A DNA stretch of 53,175 nt, taken from positions 1 to 53,175 of the forward strand of contig JARIDO010000047.1 of assembly GCA_029263895.1 (NCBI GenBank). Reading direction: 5' to 3'. This document shows, piece by piece, positions 1-8,397 of this stretch. The notes beneath the pieces are model-generated. The model saw only the letters and a program-made list of their open reading frames with translations, was not told the origin of the DNA and did no database searches. The stretch is from Sporosarcina sp. Lineage in GTDB: Bacteria; Bacillota; Bacilli; Bacillales_A; Planococcaceae. The stretch's first letter is position 1; each line of letters begins with the position of its first letter. Both the position numbers and the translations under genes were made by a program.

Positions 1-10
1 AGAAATAAAG

Positions 11-126
11 TCTGGTGACGCTGGCGAAGAGGTCACACCCGTTCCCATACCGAACACGGAAGTTAAGCTCTTCAGCGCCGATGGTAGTCGGGGGTTTCCC
101 CCTGTGAGAGTAGGACGTCGCCGGGC
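11..126 (+). rRNA. rrf: 5S ribosomal RNA
   Basis: The sequence contains the conserved 5S core (GAAGAGGTCACACCCGTTCC, CCGAACACGGAAGTTAAGC, GTAGTCGGGGGTTTCCCCC) and is about 116 nt long, the usual size for Bacilli. Its ends (TCTGG near the start, CCGGGC at the end) pair to form helix I. It opens the window and is followed directly by a terminator, so it is probably the last gene of an rRNA operon whose 23S lies outside the window. Confidence 0.97.
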
Positions 127-133
127 ACTTAAG

Positions 134-165
134 AAGTCATTCCTTTTAGGGAGTGGCTTTTTTTG
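134..165 (+). terminator. Terminator of the rRNA operon
   Basis: AGTCATTCC and GGGAGTGGCT pair with G-U wobbles and are followed by a run of seven T. It lies eight bases after the end of 5S rRNA. Confidence 0.85.
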
Positions 166-214
166 TATCCGCTTATTTTACTATTGTCGATGACATTAGA
201 GGTTATTCGCTGTG

Positions 215-396
215 CGCCCGCAAGTGATGGCTACGCGCCCGAAAAAGCCATAAATCGCCCGTAAATACACGTAGCCCGCCCGAAAAAACAGATATTCGCC
301 CGTAAACCGCATAGCCCGCCCGAAAAAACGGATTTTCGCCCGTAAACATACGCAAGCGCCCGCAAAACTTACTTTCCGCCCGCAAATCCATATCTC
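215..396. repeat. Phased 20-21 bp intergenic repeat, nine copies
   Basis: The hexamer CGCCCG starts at 215, 236, 256, 277, 297, 317, 337, 357 and 377, so the spacing is 21, 20, 21, 20 and then 20 throughout. Copies 2-7 alternate between CGCCCGAAAAA and CGCCCGTAAA, giving a higher-order unit of about 40 bp. Open frames that cross it on the minus strand look repetitive and have no ribosome binding site, so I do not treat them as genes. Function is unknown. This array fills most of the gap between the 5S terminator and the next gene. Confidence 0.8.
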
Positions 397-490
397 ACAA
401 AAGACGCTATCCATAAATCTCCCAACACCTTTAAAATTATTAACATGTTCATTTAACAAGTAGGGTATATTGGAAATAGGAGGTGTATGG

Positions 491-1321
491 ATGCAGATCA
501 TTATTAATGTTGCAATCCGTTTTGTAAAAGGTCGTTTTTTTGACCAAGCAGCTCAAACAGCTTATTATCTCTTGTTGTCTTTATTACCTTTTTTAATTTT
601 TGTGTTGTCATTGTTAAGCTATTTTCCAGTTCATGAAGGCGTTCTATTTAATTTGTTACGTCCGTTTGTACCTGAAGCTTCTTTTAGTTTAATTGAAGAA
701 AATGTTCGTACTGTTTTAAGGAATGATAAGGGAAATGTCTTATATGTCAGCCTTATAGGCGCATTTTGGGTATCTTCTATGGCGGTTCAATCGCTTGCTC
801 GTTCTTTAGATTTGGCATATGGAACGATTCGAACCTATGCTTTTTGGAAAGTGCTTATTCGAGATTTAGGAATTACGTTTCTATTTATGTTGATTGTTCC
901 GCTGTCTTTATTTTTACCACTGATTGAGCGTGCGTTACATGAAGTAGTTATGTATTACGATACAATTGAAGAGTGGCAAGGATGGTTGTATATTTGGCCG
1001 AATATTAAATGGGGGTTAGGAACGTTATTTTTATTGTTGTTTTTCTTGTTTTTTTATAAAATTGTTCCTACTGGAAAAGTACTCTTTAAGGAAGCGTTTC
1101 CTGGTGCTCTTTTTTCAGCAATTGGATGGCAGTTATTTTCTTTAGTGTTTGGAAGTTATGTATCAAATGTGGATTATACGAGATTATACGGACAATTATC
1201 AGGTATTATCTTGCTTGTAATATGGTTTTATATGACTGCAGTTATTATTTTATTGTCAGGATTATTAAATGCAGAATGTAGAAAGTACTTTGCGAAGAAA
1301 AGGAGGCATGTTGTAGGATGA
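491..1321 (+). CDS. YihY/BrkB-family inner membrane protein
   Basis: A 276-residue polytopic membrane protein of the YihY/virulence factor BrkB family (COG1295), with about six helices. Typical family features are the N-terminal AAQTAYYLLLSLLPFL segment and a C-terminal region containing YGQLSGIILLVIWFYMTA. The molecular function of the family is unsettled; old names such as ribonuclease BN or serum-resistance factor should not be taken literally. I chose ATG 491 because AGGAGG sits seven bases upstream; an in-frame TTG at 470 has no such site. Its stop overlaps the start of the response regulator by four bases, so it is probably co-transcribed with the two-component system. A single GTTCATTT half-site lies upstream at 448-455. 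Confidence 0.88.
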   Translation: MQIIINVAIRFVKGRFFDQAAQTAYYLLLSLLPFLIFVLSLLSYFPVHEGVLFNLLRPFVPEASFSLIEENVRTVLRNDKGNVLYVSLIGAFWVSSMAVQSLARSLDLAYGTIRTYAFWKVLIRDLGITFLFMLIVPLSLFLPLIERALHEVVMYYDTIEEWQGWLYIWPNIKWGLGTLFLLLFFLFFYKIVPTGKVLFKEAFPGALFSAIGWQLFSLVFGSYVSNVDYTRLYGQLSGIILLVIWFYMTAVIILLSGLLNAECRKYFAKKRRHVVG

Positions 1322-1992
1322 AAATACTTGTAGTAGATGATGATCCTAATATTTTGCAACTTGTTGCGATTCATTTATCACAGGCTGGTTATTCAGTCAC
1401 GAAGGCGAGTAATGGTTTTGAAGCACTCGCCTTTGTTGATGAAGAATTACCGGACTTGGCGATTGTTGACGTCATGATGCCTAAGATGGACGGCTATACA
1501 TTAACGAAGAAGTTACGTGACCTTGCTGAAATCCCTGTTTTATTGTTAACGGCGAAAGGAGAGTTGGAAGATAAGGAGAAAGGTTTTCTAGCGGGCTCAG
1601 ATGATTACGTCGTTAAGCCTTTTGAACCGAAGGAACTGTTGTTTAGAGTGAATGCGATCTTGCGCAGATATGACAAAGCGGTAGATGTCTTTATTACAGC
1701 TGGACCGATGAAGATTAATCGACAGAGTTATGAAGTGTCTGTTGGTAAGAAAGTGTTATTGCTACCTTTAAAGGAATTTGAACTATTATCTGTACTGGCG
1801 TCTCGTCCTAATCATGTGTTCACGAGGGAAATACTAATTGAGCGTGTGTGGGGCTATGACTATGAAGGTGACGATCAGACTGTAAATGTTCATGTTAAAC
1901 GGTTGCGCGATAAGTTGGAGAAATTAACTGAAGGTGTACAGATATCGACAGTTCGTGGCGTTGGTTATAAGTTGGAGGTTATTTCTGCATGA
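1318..1992 (+). CDS. hssR: OmpR-type response regulator, HssR-like (haem stress)
   Basis: A 224-residue response regulator. The receiver domain (about 1-115) has the acidic pocket D7-D9, phospho-acceptor D51 in IVDVMMPKMDGY, a LLLTAKG threonine and the VVKPFEP lysine. A winged-helix DNA-binding domain fills 125-224 (TREILIERVWGYDYEGDDQT, VRGVGYKLE). The receiver start and the WGYDYEG region look closest to HssR, the haem-responsive regulator of staphylococci and Bacillus; this is recognition by eye, not an alignment. It overlaps brkB upstream and hssS downstream by four bases each. An HssR-like direct repeat downstream of hssS (3375-3394) supports the identification. Confidence 0.83.
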   Translation: MKILVVDDDPNILQLVAIHLSQAGYSVTKASNGFEALAFVDEELPDLAIVDVMMPKMDGYTLTKKLRDLAEIPVLLLTAKGELEDKEKGFLAGSDDYVVKPFEPKELLFRVNAILRRYDKAVDVFITAGPMKINRQSYEVSVGKKVLLLPLKEFELLSVLASRPNHVFTREILIERVWGYDYEGDDQTVNVHVKRLRDKLEKLTEGVQISTVRGVGYKLEVISA

Positions 1993-3368
1993 AGTCGTTG
2001 TATGGAAAATTCATTGCGTTTACAATCGTCATCATGCTTGGTAGTGGAATCCTTGCATTTCTTTCTGTGAATACATATTATCATCGTCAATTAAAGGGAC
2101 AGAACGATGTGAAGAATACACATATCGCTGAAAGTATGGCAGCTTATATTTCATCAGCAAAAAATATTGATGTTAACAACTATCTAGAAACTCAAGCTGC
2201 TGCAGGTTATAAGCTTTACGTTGTAGATGAAAATAAACAGGCTAATTATTATGGTGCGTCATTTCGTGAAGAAAATCTTTCCGAAAAAGCAGTTGAACAA
2301 GTATTGGCAGGAGAAAATTATCACGGTATGAAGAACTTACCGAGTGAAACTTTCGTAACTGGTTTTTTCTCGGATGAGCTTGCCAATACGGTAGGTGTGC
2401 CATTTGAATATGAGGGCAAAAGATATGCGCTCTATTTACGCCCAGATATTAAGTTGCTGTTTACAGAAGTGCATTATCTTTTAGGTGGAATGGTACTTGT
2501 TATGGCGATTGCAAGTTTGTTGTCTATGTTGATTGTTGCAAAGAAACTCATTGAGCCAATTACTGAATTGACCGCAGCAACTAAAATGGTAGGGAAAGAG
2601 CAATTTACGGGAACGTTGGATATACAGCGACAAGATGAGATTGGTCAACTGGCGAATAGTTTTCAAGTTATGACGGAACGATTGGGAGAAAATGATCGAA
2701 TTCGGAAAGAGTTCATTAGTGATGTCTCTCATGACTTCCAATCCCCTTTACTAAATATTAAAGGATATGCAGAATTATTGATGGATAAAGAGCTACTCGA
2801 AGTGGATCGCGTTTCATATGCAAAGGTTATTCAATCAGAAACAGAACGATTGTCATTATTAACGAAACAGTTACTATTGTTAACTTCACTGGATCAGTTA
2901 GTTTCGCCCCTTCAAATAAAGTCATTTCGATTAGATGATCAATTACAAGAAGTCATTCGTAAATACAGATGGCTACTTGTCGAAAAGGAATTGTCACTCA
3001 GCATGGAAATAGATGAGGTCATAATGCAAGGCGACCCTGCGTTTCTAGAGAAGGTTTGGGAAAATTTATTGACGAATGCGCTGAAATATACTGAGGTTGG
3101 TGGTGCAATAGAAATTGAGTTAACGAAGTTCACTAATGAAGTCGTTGTGAAAATTAGTGATAACGGTATTGGTATTGACGATCAATCGCTGGCGCGAATA
3201 TTTGACCGGTTTTACAGAGCGGATGATTCAAGAACACAAGAAATTGGTGGTACTGGACTCGGTTTGTCAATCGTACAACAAGTTGTAACCTTACATCGAG
3301 GGTCGATTGAAGTTCAGCATAATGGTAACAAAGGAACGATTTTTACAGTCAAACTGCCAATCTTGTAA
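1989..3368 (+). CDS. hssS: Sensor histidine kinase, HssS-like (haem stress)
   Basis: A 459-residue membrane kinase. It has one helix at about 9-28, an extracytoplasmic sensor of about 130 residues, a second helix at about 163-184, HAMP, a dimerisation domain with H248 in DVSHDFQSPL, and an ATPase domain with the N box (WENLLTNALKYT), G1 (DNGIGI) and G2 (GGTGLGLSI). The sensor part carries YHGMKN, FVTGFF and the YLRPDIKLLFTE stretch, all of which I recognise from HssS, the kinase that responds to excess haem or haem damage. The usual HssRS target, the HrtAB haem exporter, is not in this window; the ABC system at 7723 is of a different size and type. The start overlaps hssR. Confidence 0.83.
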   Translation: MKSLYGKFIAFTIVIMLGSGILAFLSVNTYYHRQLKGQNDVKNTHIAESMAAYISSAKNIDVNNYLETQAAAGYKLYVVDENKQANYYGASFREENLSEKAVEQVLAGENYHGMKNLPSETFVTGFFSDELANTVGVPFEYEGKRYALYLRPDIKLLFTEVHYLLGGMVLVMAIASLLSMLIVAKKLIEPITELTAATKMVGKEQFTGTLDIQRQDEIGQLANSFQVMTERLGENDRIRKEFISDVSHDFQSPLLNIKGYAELLMDKELLEVDRVSYAKVIQSETERLSLLTKQLLLLTSLDQLVSPLQIKSFRLDDQLQEVIRKYRWLLVEKELSLSMEIDEVIMQGDPAFLEKVWENLLTNALKYTEVGGAIEIELTKFTNEVVVKISDNGIGIDDQSLARIFDRFYRADDSRTQEIGGTGLGLSIVQQVVTLHRGSIEVQHNGNKGTIFTVKLPIL

Positions 3369-3374
3369 TCTCCA

Positions 3375-3418
3375 GTTCATGTTGCGTTCATGTGGATCCT
3401 TTAGTATAGAGGTATAAT
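3375..3418 (+). promoter_or_regulatory. HssR-like direct repeat overlapping a promoter
   Basis: GTTCATGTT (3375-3383), two bases (GC), then GTTCATGTG (3386-3394): eight of nine bases repeat exactly. This matches the tandem GTTCATATT-N2-GTTCATATT pattern I recall for the HssR site at the staphylococcal hrtAB promoter. A perfect TATAAT follows at 3413-3418, and the position where a -35 box should be (3390-3395, ATGTGG) is poor. An activator bound to the downstream half-site would therefore take the place of the missing -35 element. The next gene starts at 3443. Confidence 0.72.
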
Positions 3419-3442
3419 ATAAAAAACTTGGAGGAATTCATT

Positions 3443-3841
3443 ATGCAAGCAAAATGGAGTTTACGTTTAATTCGTATAGCAGCACTATTTGGTTTAATCG
3501 GTACCGTTCTAGGGTCTCATATGGCAGGCTCAGGATCATACGCTTTTCGTCCAATTCATGCGCATATTCTATTAGTCGGTTGGTTATCTATGTTCGCATG
3601 GGGCGTGTTCTATAAGATTTATAAAGTGCGTGCAAAAAAGCTAATTGCGTTTCATGGTTGGTCAGCAATTATTGGTTCGATTGGTTTAACAACAGGCATG
3701 TGGCTTCAGTTCATCAAACCATTCAATATAAATGACACATTTGCATTAGTTTTCTACATTGTTGGTGGAACAATTTTACTTATAAGTTTCGCATTATTCG
3801 TCGTTATTACGTTCCTAACTGAAAAGGTTGAGAAACGATAA
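3443..3841 (+). CDS. Small four-helix membrane protein, probable HssR target
   Basis: A 132-residue protein with four predicted helices (about 8-28, 36-57, 68-88 and 98-125). It contains FRPIHAHILLVGWLSMFAWG, with two histidines at the start of helix 2, and a histidine in KLIAFHGWS. This HxH-in-helix pattern recalls subunit I of haem-copper oxidases, and such short proteins are sometimes named cytochrome-c oxidase; a full oxidase subunit is about four times longer. ATG 3443 has GGAGG eight bases upstream. It has its own promoter with an HssR-like repeat, directly after hssS. I infer a role in haem handling or haem stress; the biochemical activity is unknown. Confidence 0.75.
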   Translation: MQAKWSLRLIRIAALFGLIGTVLGSHMAGSGSYAFRPIHAHILLVGWLSMFAWGVFYKIYKVRAKKLIAFHGWSAIIGSIGLTTGMWLQFIKPFNINDTFALVFYIVGGTILLISFALFVVITFLTEKVEKR

Positions 3842-3865
3842 TTTCAGATGAAGATAGCCAAACAG

Positions 3866-3912
3866 AAAAAGCAACGATACACCTTTTAAGATAGGTGTAT
3901 CGTTGCTTTTTT
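3866..3912. terminator. Bidirectional terminator
   Basis: GCAACGATACACCT and AGGTGTATCGTTGC form a perfect 14-bp stem flanked by A and T runs on both sides. It separates two convergent genes and can serve both. Confidence 0.93.
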
Positions 3913-3930
3913 AGATAAAGAAAACAACAT

Positions 3931-6102
3931 TCACTGCTCACTTGGAATTTGCTGTTCAGGTATAAGTTCTACCTTCACTTTACCGTTTTCTAATGCAAGC
4001 ATTGCATCGAATTTACTACCGTTTTGCGCAGTGAATCCCTTTATTGTATTGGTTTTCCCTTGGGTACATAACAACTTCACTTGTGGCACAGTTACTTTCT
4101 TTTTTAAAAAGATGCCAGGGATTGTCATCTTGCAACCGTTGTTATAGTTGCTGCATCCGTAGAACTCATTTCTGACAACGATTGTTCCTTGTTTACATGC
4201 AGGGCAAGGAGCAACTTCTTGTGGTGGTCCATATTTTCTTTTGGCAGAAGGTGGCAACTTGATATCAATTTTTTGTTTCTTTAATTGGTCAGGTACTTCT
4301 TGAAGCAGTTTCTGAAGAAATCTCCCAATACTTCCGAGAAAGCGATCCTGTGTACCTTCGCCATTCCCAATCTTTCGTAAATAAGTCTCCCATTTTGCAG
4401 TCATGGATGGGCTAGATAGCAGGTTACCTTCAATCGCTTGGCAGAGGACGCGTCCTTTATCGGTAATCGCTACGATATTTTTCGTAACGCTAATATAGCC
4501 ATGCCGTTTAATCGTCTCTATGATACCACTTCGCGTTGCTTCAGTGCCCAGTCCTTCAATTTCTTTAAGAATGTCAGTTTCATTTTTATCATCGACGAGT
4601 TTCCCGCATGTTTTCATCATAGCAATTAGCTGACCTTCGGTATAAGGCTTTGGTGGCTGTGTTTTTCCTTCTTTAATGCCTATTGCACTTTCAACGGATT
4701 CATTTTCATGCAAAGGCGGTAACGTTGCTTCTTCTTTGTCTTTATCTTTATCTTTATCACTTTGAGCACGTACAAATAATGCTTTCCATCCTTTGTCCCG
4801 CTCTGTTTTACCGGTCGTAAAGAACTTCAGCTTGTTTACTTCTGTTGTGATCTTTGTTTCCGTGTACAAGTAGTCGGTATGGAACATCGCTAGTGTCGTG
4901 CGAACGACCTCTTCATAAAGATTGCGTTCCAAAGGAGTGAGTCTGTTTAAAACAGCATCTGATGGAATTTTTTTAGTTGGGATAATGGCATAGTGTTCCT
5001 GTACTTTTGCACTATCTACATAGCGTTTTTTGGGAGTGAGTGAAGCAACAGGAAAAGGGTGATTAATCACCTTTTGATAGTCACTCACTTGTGCTGCTAA
5101 ATACGCAAATTCATTTGGTGTAATATGTCGTGAATCGGTCCTTGGATACGTCACGAGTTTCTTTTCATATAAGCCTTGCATTAACTTCAAGACGTTTGCA
5201 GGGCTTGTTTTCCACAATTTATTTGCATTCGCTTGTAAAGTAGAAAGCGAATGAAGCTGTGGCGGCGCTGTACGTTTTTCTTTCGCTGCTACGGATGTGA
5301 CAATTCCTGGAGAGTTTGGCAGGATGTCATGATCCGCTAACAACGCCCGAATGATTTCTCGTTTTGGTTCTTTTGCTTTTGCCTTACCTTTATACGATCC
5401 ATGTTCGGAAGTAAACGTTGCTTCAATTTCATAGAAGGGTTCGGAAACGAAGTTTTCTATTTCCATTTGACGTTGATAAATTAAATAAACGGTCGGTGAT
5501 TGAACGCGTCCGATTGGAAACACTTCGTCAAATCCTTTGGCTTTTAATAAAAGCGTATAAAGCCTAGAACCATTCATGCCCACTAACCAATCACTAATTT
5601 GACGAGACTTTGCTTCTTCATACAGCAACAAATCTTTGCGGTTATCTCTTAAATTAGCAAACCCTTTAAGCACTTCATCGACTTCTAATGAATTGATCCA
5701 AAGTCGTTGAATGGTCTGCCCCTTTGCTCCGGTTTGATAATAAATGCTATAAAAAATATTAGAGCCTTCGCGATCCACGTCACACGCGTTAATAACGGTA
5801 TCCGTTCCTTTAATGAGCTTCTTTACAACTTGAAATTGCTTAAACTTGCCTTGTGCGACTTGAAACTCATATCGATCTGGCAAGATGGGTAAAGTTGCAA
5901 GTGACCAGCGTTTCCAGCTTGGATTGTATGTATGGGGTTCTTTTAGTTCCACAAGATGTCCAACGCCCCAAGTAATATAGGCACCTTCAGGAAACGTAGG
6001 ACACGGATGTATCTCCATAAAACCATCCTGTTTACGCACGGAAAAAGCGTCGGCATAGGCCTTCGCTTGGGATGGCTTTTCAGCTAGGATTACTGGTTTC
6101 AT
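3931..6102 (-). CDS. topB: DNA topoisomerase III
   Basis: A 723-residue type IA topoisomerase that relaxes and decatenates DNA through a 5'-phosphotyrosine link. The Toprim domain (1-135) has the start PVILAEKPSQAKAYA with the catalytic Glu and the metal-binding DVDREG at 108-113. The active-site tyrosine is Y319 in LVTYPRTDSR. One zinc ribbon near 645-675 (CPACKQGTIVVRNEF...GCSNYNNGC) ends in a TopB-type C-terminal tail. A run of lysine-aspartate pairs near residues 447-455 comes from a simple CTTTAT repeat in the DNA and sits in a surface linker. ATG 6102 is preceded by GAGGTGACACC. It stands alone between a terminator and a weakly coding gap. Confidence 0.96.
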   Translation of the reverse strand: MKPVILAEKPSQAKAYADAFSVRKQDGFMEIHPCPTFPEGAYITWGVGHLVELKEPHTYNPSWKRWSLATLPILPDRYEFQVAQGKFKQFQVVKKLIKGTDTVINACDVDREGSNIFYSIYYQTGAKGQTIQRLWINSLEVDEVLKGFANLRDNRKDLLLYEEAKSRQISDWLVGMNGSRLYTLLLKAKGFDEVFPIGRVQSPTVYLIYQRQMEIENFVSEPFYEIEATFTSEHGSYKGKAKAKEPKREIIRALLADHDILPNSPGIVTSVAAKEKRTAPPQLHSLSTLQANANKLWKTSPANVLKLMQGLYEKKLVTYPRTDSRHITPNEFAYLAAQVSDYQKVINHPFPVASLTPKKRYVDSAKVQEHYAIIPTKKIPSDAVLNRLTPLERNLYEEVVRTTLAMFHTDYLYTETKITTEVNKLKFFTTGKTERDKGWKALFVRAQSDKDKDKDKEEATLPPLHENESVESAIGIKEGKTQPPKPYTEGQLIAMMKTCGKLVDDKNETDILKEIEGLGTEATRSGIIETIKRHGYISVTKNIVAITDKGRVLCQAIEGNLLSSPSMTAKWETYLRKIGNGEGTQDRFLGSIGRFLQKLLQEVPDQLKKQKIDIKLPPSAKRKYGPPQEVAPCPACKQGTIVVRNEFYGCSNYNNGCKMTIPGIFLKKKVTVPQVKLLCTQGKTNTIKGFTAQNGSKFDAMLALENGKVKVELIPEQQIPSEQ

Positions 6103-6308
6103 GGTGTCACCTCAAATTTTCATTTCTAGTACAGTTCGTTAGCTAGTCCAATTATCTCATATGTTGAGATGGGTTGCTATGGGGGAGAAGAAATTAGGAT
6201 ACTAGATTGAGGGTTTCATTGATTCAATTGGTATGCGATTTGAGAAATTCTATTAGTACAAGCGTACGCACAAAAAAAATTACAACAAATAAAAGGGGGG
6301 CGAAACCA

Positions 6309-6407
6309 TTGCGGATTCATCCTCCCTTTCATATGTCTATAGAACTTTGTACATTCAAGAGAATGCAAGAAAGCAATGAAGCTTCTCAACTAGTTGAAGT
6401 CTTATAA
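6309..6407 (+). CDS. Possible 32-residue peptide
   Basis: A short frame starting with TTG at 6309, eight bases after AAAAGGGGGG and ending at a TAA at 6405. The peptide (RIHPPFHMSIELCTFKR, then MQESNEASQLVEVL) has no recognisable domain. Only the ribosome binding site speaks for it. The rest of the gap between topB and degV (6103-6415) shows nothing else I can support. Confidence 0.22.
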   Translation: MRIHPPFHMSIELCTFKRMQESNEASQLVEVL

Positions 6408-6415
6408 TATAGCCA

Positions 6416-7261
6416 TTAATTAGTAACCCAACTTAAGCCTATAGTTCCTTCTCCTGCATGTATGCCTACGCAAACACTTAGTGAAACAACTTGTACTTTT
6501 AAAGTTGGGAACTCCTGCAATAGCTCCTTTTTCCATATTTCTGCGTCAGGGGTATTATTGCAATGGATGACAGCGACTTCTGGCACAGTCCGTTTATCCA
6601 TATCCACACGAAGTAAAGAAGACACGTTATTTTTTGCTCGTTTAATTGAACGAACTTTTTCTTTCATAACAGGTTTTCCATTTTTAAAACTAATGATTAC
6701 TTTAATGTTCAGTAGATTACTTAAGAATGTTTGTGTACCAGAAACCCGACCACTTTTATGTAATTGGTTGAGACTGGCAGGAATAAAGGACAACTTCGAT
6801 TTAGATGACATTTCAGTAAGGGTCGCAACAACTTCTTTTACATCTTTACCATTTGCAAACAGTTCGTTGCCGACTTCAATCATTTTAACCATCGGAAAAG
6901 AACCGATTTGTGAATCAATTGGAAAGACGTTAAAATCCGTCATTTTTGAAGCAGACTGTGCGCTGTCAAATGTACCTGAAAGGCTACTTGATAAGTGTAA
7001 GGCAATCGCGAAGTCATAGCCTTCTGCCTGTAGTTTTTCATATAAAGAAAGCATTTCACCAATTGCAGGTTGTGAGGTTTTAGGTGAAATTCCCGTTAAG
7101 TGTAATTTATCGTAAAACTCTTTCTGTGTTAAATCGATGGATTCCCGATATGATCCCTCTGGAAAAACAACACTAAGAGGTAGGATATGAATATTATACT
7201 TTTGGATGAAAGCATCATCTAGTTGTGCAGCAGTATCCGTAATCCAAGCTATTTTCTTCAT
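6416..7261 (-). CDS. DegV/FakB-family fatty-acid-binding protein
   Basis: A 281-residue DegV-family protein. Members bind a long-chain fatty acid and, as FakB, hand it to the kinase FakA for phosphorylation and use in phospholipid synthesis. Family signs are the start KIAWITDTAAQLDD, the SQPAIGEM loop (threonine-serine, head-group contact), LSSSLSGTFDSA and a C-terminal VGIHAGEGTIGLSW, where HAGEG is the second head-group motif. The start at 7261 has AGGAG about nine bases upstream; an upstream in-frame start would add ten residues (KFKFEEKSF) without a better site. No fakA gene lies nearby, so the partner is elsewhere in the genome. Confidence 0.9.
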   Translation of the reverse strand: MKKIAWITDTAAQLDDAFIQKYNIHILPLSVVFPEGSYRESIDLTQKEFYDKLHLTGISPKTSQPAIGEMLSLYEKLQAEGYDFAIALHLSSSLSGTFDSAQSASKMTDFNVFPIDSQIGSFPMVKMIEVGNELFANGKDVKEVVATLTEMSSKSKLSFIPASLNQLHKSGRVSGTQTFLSNLLNIKVIISFKNGKPVMKEKVRSIKRAKNNVSSLLRVDMDKRTVPEVAVIHCNNTPDAEIWKKELLQEFPTLKVQVVSLSVCVGIHAGEGTIGLSWVTN

Positions 7262-7424
7262 AAAAGATTTCTCCTCAAATTTGAATTTCATATCGGAATT
7301 AGCTATCTCTATCGTTAACTTACACTACAAATTAATAGCTCACTAGTGATAGTTGTCATATCAAGTAGAATTTCTAAATATACTGTCATAATTTGAACAT
7401 ATATAGGTTATTTCTTAGTATACA

Positions 7425-7545
7425 TTTACTTTCATTCCTTTCATCAAAGACTAATTTTGATGAGACCGTTTTTTTAAATATATCTATTAAGTAATAAAGG
7501 TCGTTTAGCATCGCGAGTGTTACTGCAGTCACTCCGACCGGAGTA
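7425..7545 (-). pseudogene. Decayed fragment of a TsuA/YeeE C-terminus
   Basis: Read on the minus strand, one frame gives TPVGVTAVTLAMLNDLYYLI and then DIFKKTVSSKLVFDERNE. The C-terminus of the intact YeeE gene at 11204-12412 reads IGAITATLAMLGVLYALTMN, then LEKRYHRNLSLKKGMN. At DNA level, TAGCATCGC and AAGTGTT/GAGTGTT blocks align base for base, with roughly three quarters identity over about 50 bp. Only the 3' tail survives, without start or stop. It lies in the 460-base gap between degV and the ABC exporter, which otherwise shows no gene. Confidence 0.65.
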
Positions 7546-7725
7546 ATAAGTAACACTGTTCGAATTTAATGTGTAAGTTTTTGTTATGAAAATAGCTTCT
7601 CAAAACTAATAAAATGAATTTTTTGGTAAAAACCGAAACCAATTAATGTAAAATTCCGTCTATTGTAGGGGATGTCTTAATGTAATGGAGGACAACCTAT
7701 CTATATTGAATTTGGGGGAATTGTG

Positions 7726-8397
7726 ATGCTTAAAGTAGATCATATTAACAAAAGTTACCGCCCGACCGAGATGATATTGAATGCACTATCATTACATCTT
7801 AAGGAGGGAGAATGGGTTTCAATTATTGGTCCTTCTGGAATCGGAAAGACGACACTTATTCAATGCCTTTCGGGAATTATTGTGCCGGATAATGGAAGTA
7901 TCAATTTGATGGGAAGTGACTTTTCGGTCATGTCAACGGATGAACGAGGGGAATTCAGACGAAAAACGATTGGACTCGTATTTCAAGATTTTAAATTACT
8001 CCCTTATTATTCAGTACTGGACAATGTAATACTTCCTGCGATTCATGATCATAAAAGAAGTCAACTACTTAAGAAAGCAGCTATTCTACTGGAGAAGGTC
8101 GGTATCGATAAAACTTTATTTAATAGACTTCCGTCGCAATTATCAGGAGGGGAAAAGCAACGTGTTTCAATCGCAAGAGCACTAATTGCGGATCCAAAGC
8201 TATTAATCTGTGATGAACCGACGGGTAGTTTGGATACGACGAATCGGGATCTTTTATTAGAACTGCTAAAAAGATTACACGAAGATGGGCTAACAATCAT
8301 TATAGTGACACATGATGCGACTGTGGCTTCTTTTTCTAATAAAATCTATACATTAGAGGAAGGGAAGCTTGTCAGTGAACGGGTGGATCAGTCATGA
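7726..8397 (+). CDS. ABC transporter ATPase, MacB/LolD type
   Basis: A 223-residue ATPase of the class that drives FtsX-like permeases rather than import. It has Walker A GPSGIGKTT, a Q-loop in VFQDFKLLPYYS, the signature LSGGEKQRVSIARAL, Walker B LLICDEPTGSLD and the H-loop VTHD. ATG 7726 and the GTG just before it (7723) are equally placed behind GGGGGAA; I take the ATG. Its stop overlaps the permease start by four bases, so the two form one transporter. The substrate cannot be read from the sequence. No response regulator or peptide-sensing kinase is adjacent. Confidence 0.93.
   Translation: MLKVDHINKSYRPTEMILNALSLHLKEGEWVSIIGPSGIGKTTLIQCLSGIIVPDNGSINLMGSDFSVMSTDERGEFRRKTIGLVFQDFKLLPYYSVLDNVILPAIHDHKRSQLLKKAAILLEKVGIDKTLFNRLPSQLSGGEKQRVSIARALIADPKLLICDEPTGSLDTTNRDLLLELLKRLHEDGLTIIIVTHDATVASFSNKIYTLEEGKLVSERVDQS

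Noticed and set aside
440..471. Full HssR-like repeat upstream of brkB
   Set aside because: Only one half-site (GTTCATTT at 448) is recognisable; the position of the second copy does not match.
196..501. Minus-strand frames of 101 and 62 residues upstream of brkB
   Set aside because: They are translations of the 20-bp phased repeat, show the repeat period in the peptide and have no ribosome binding site.
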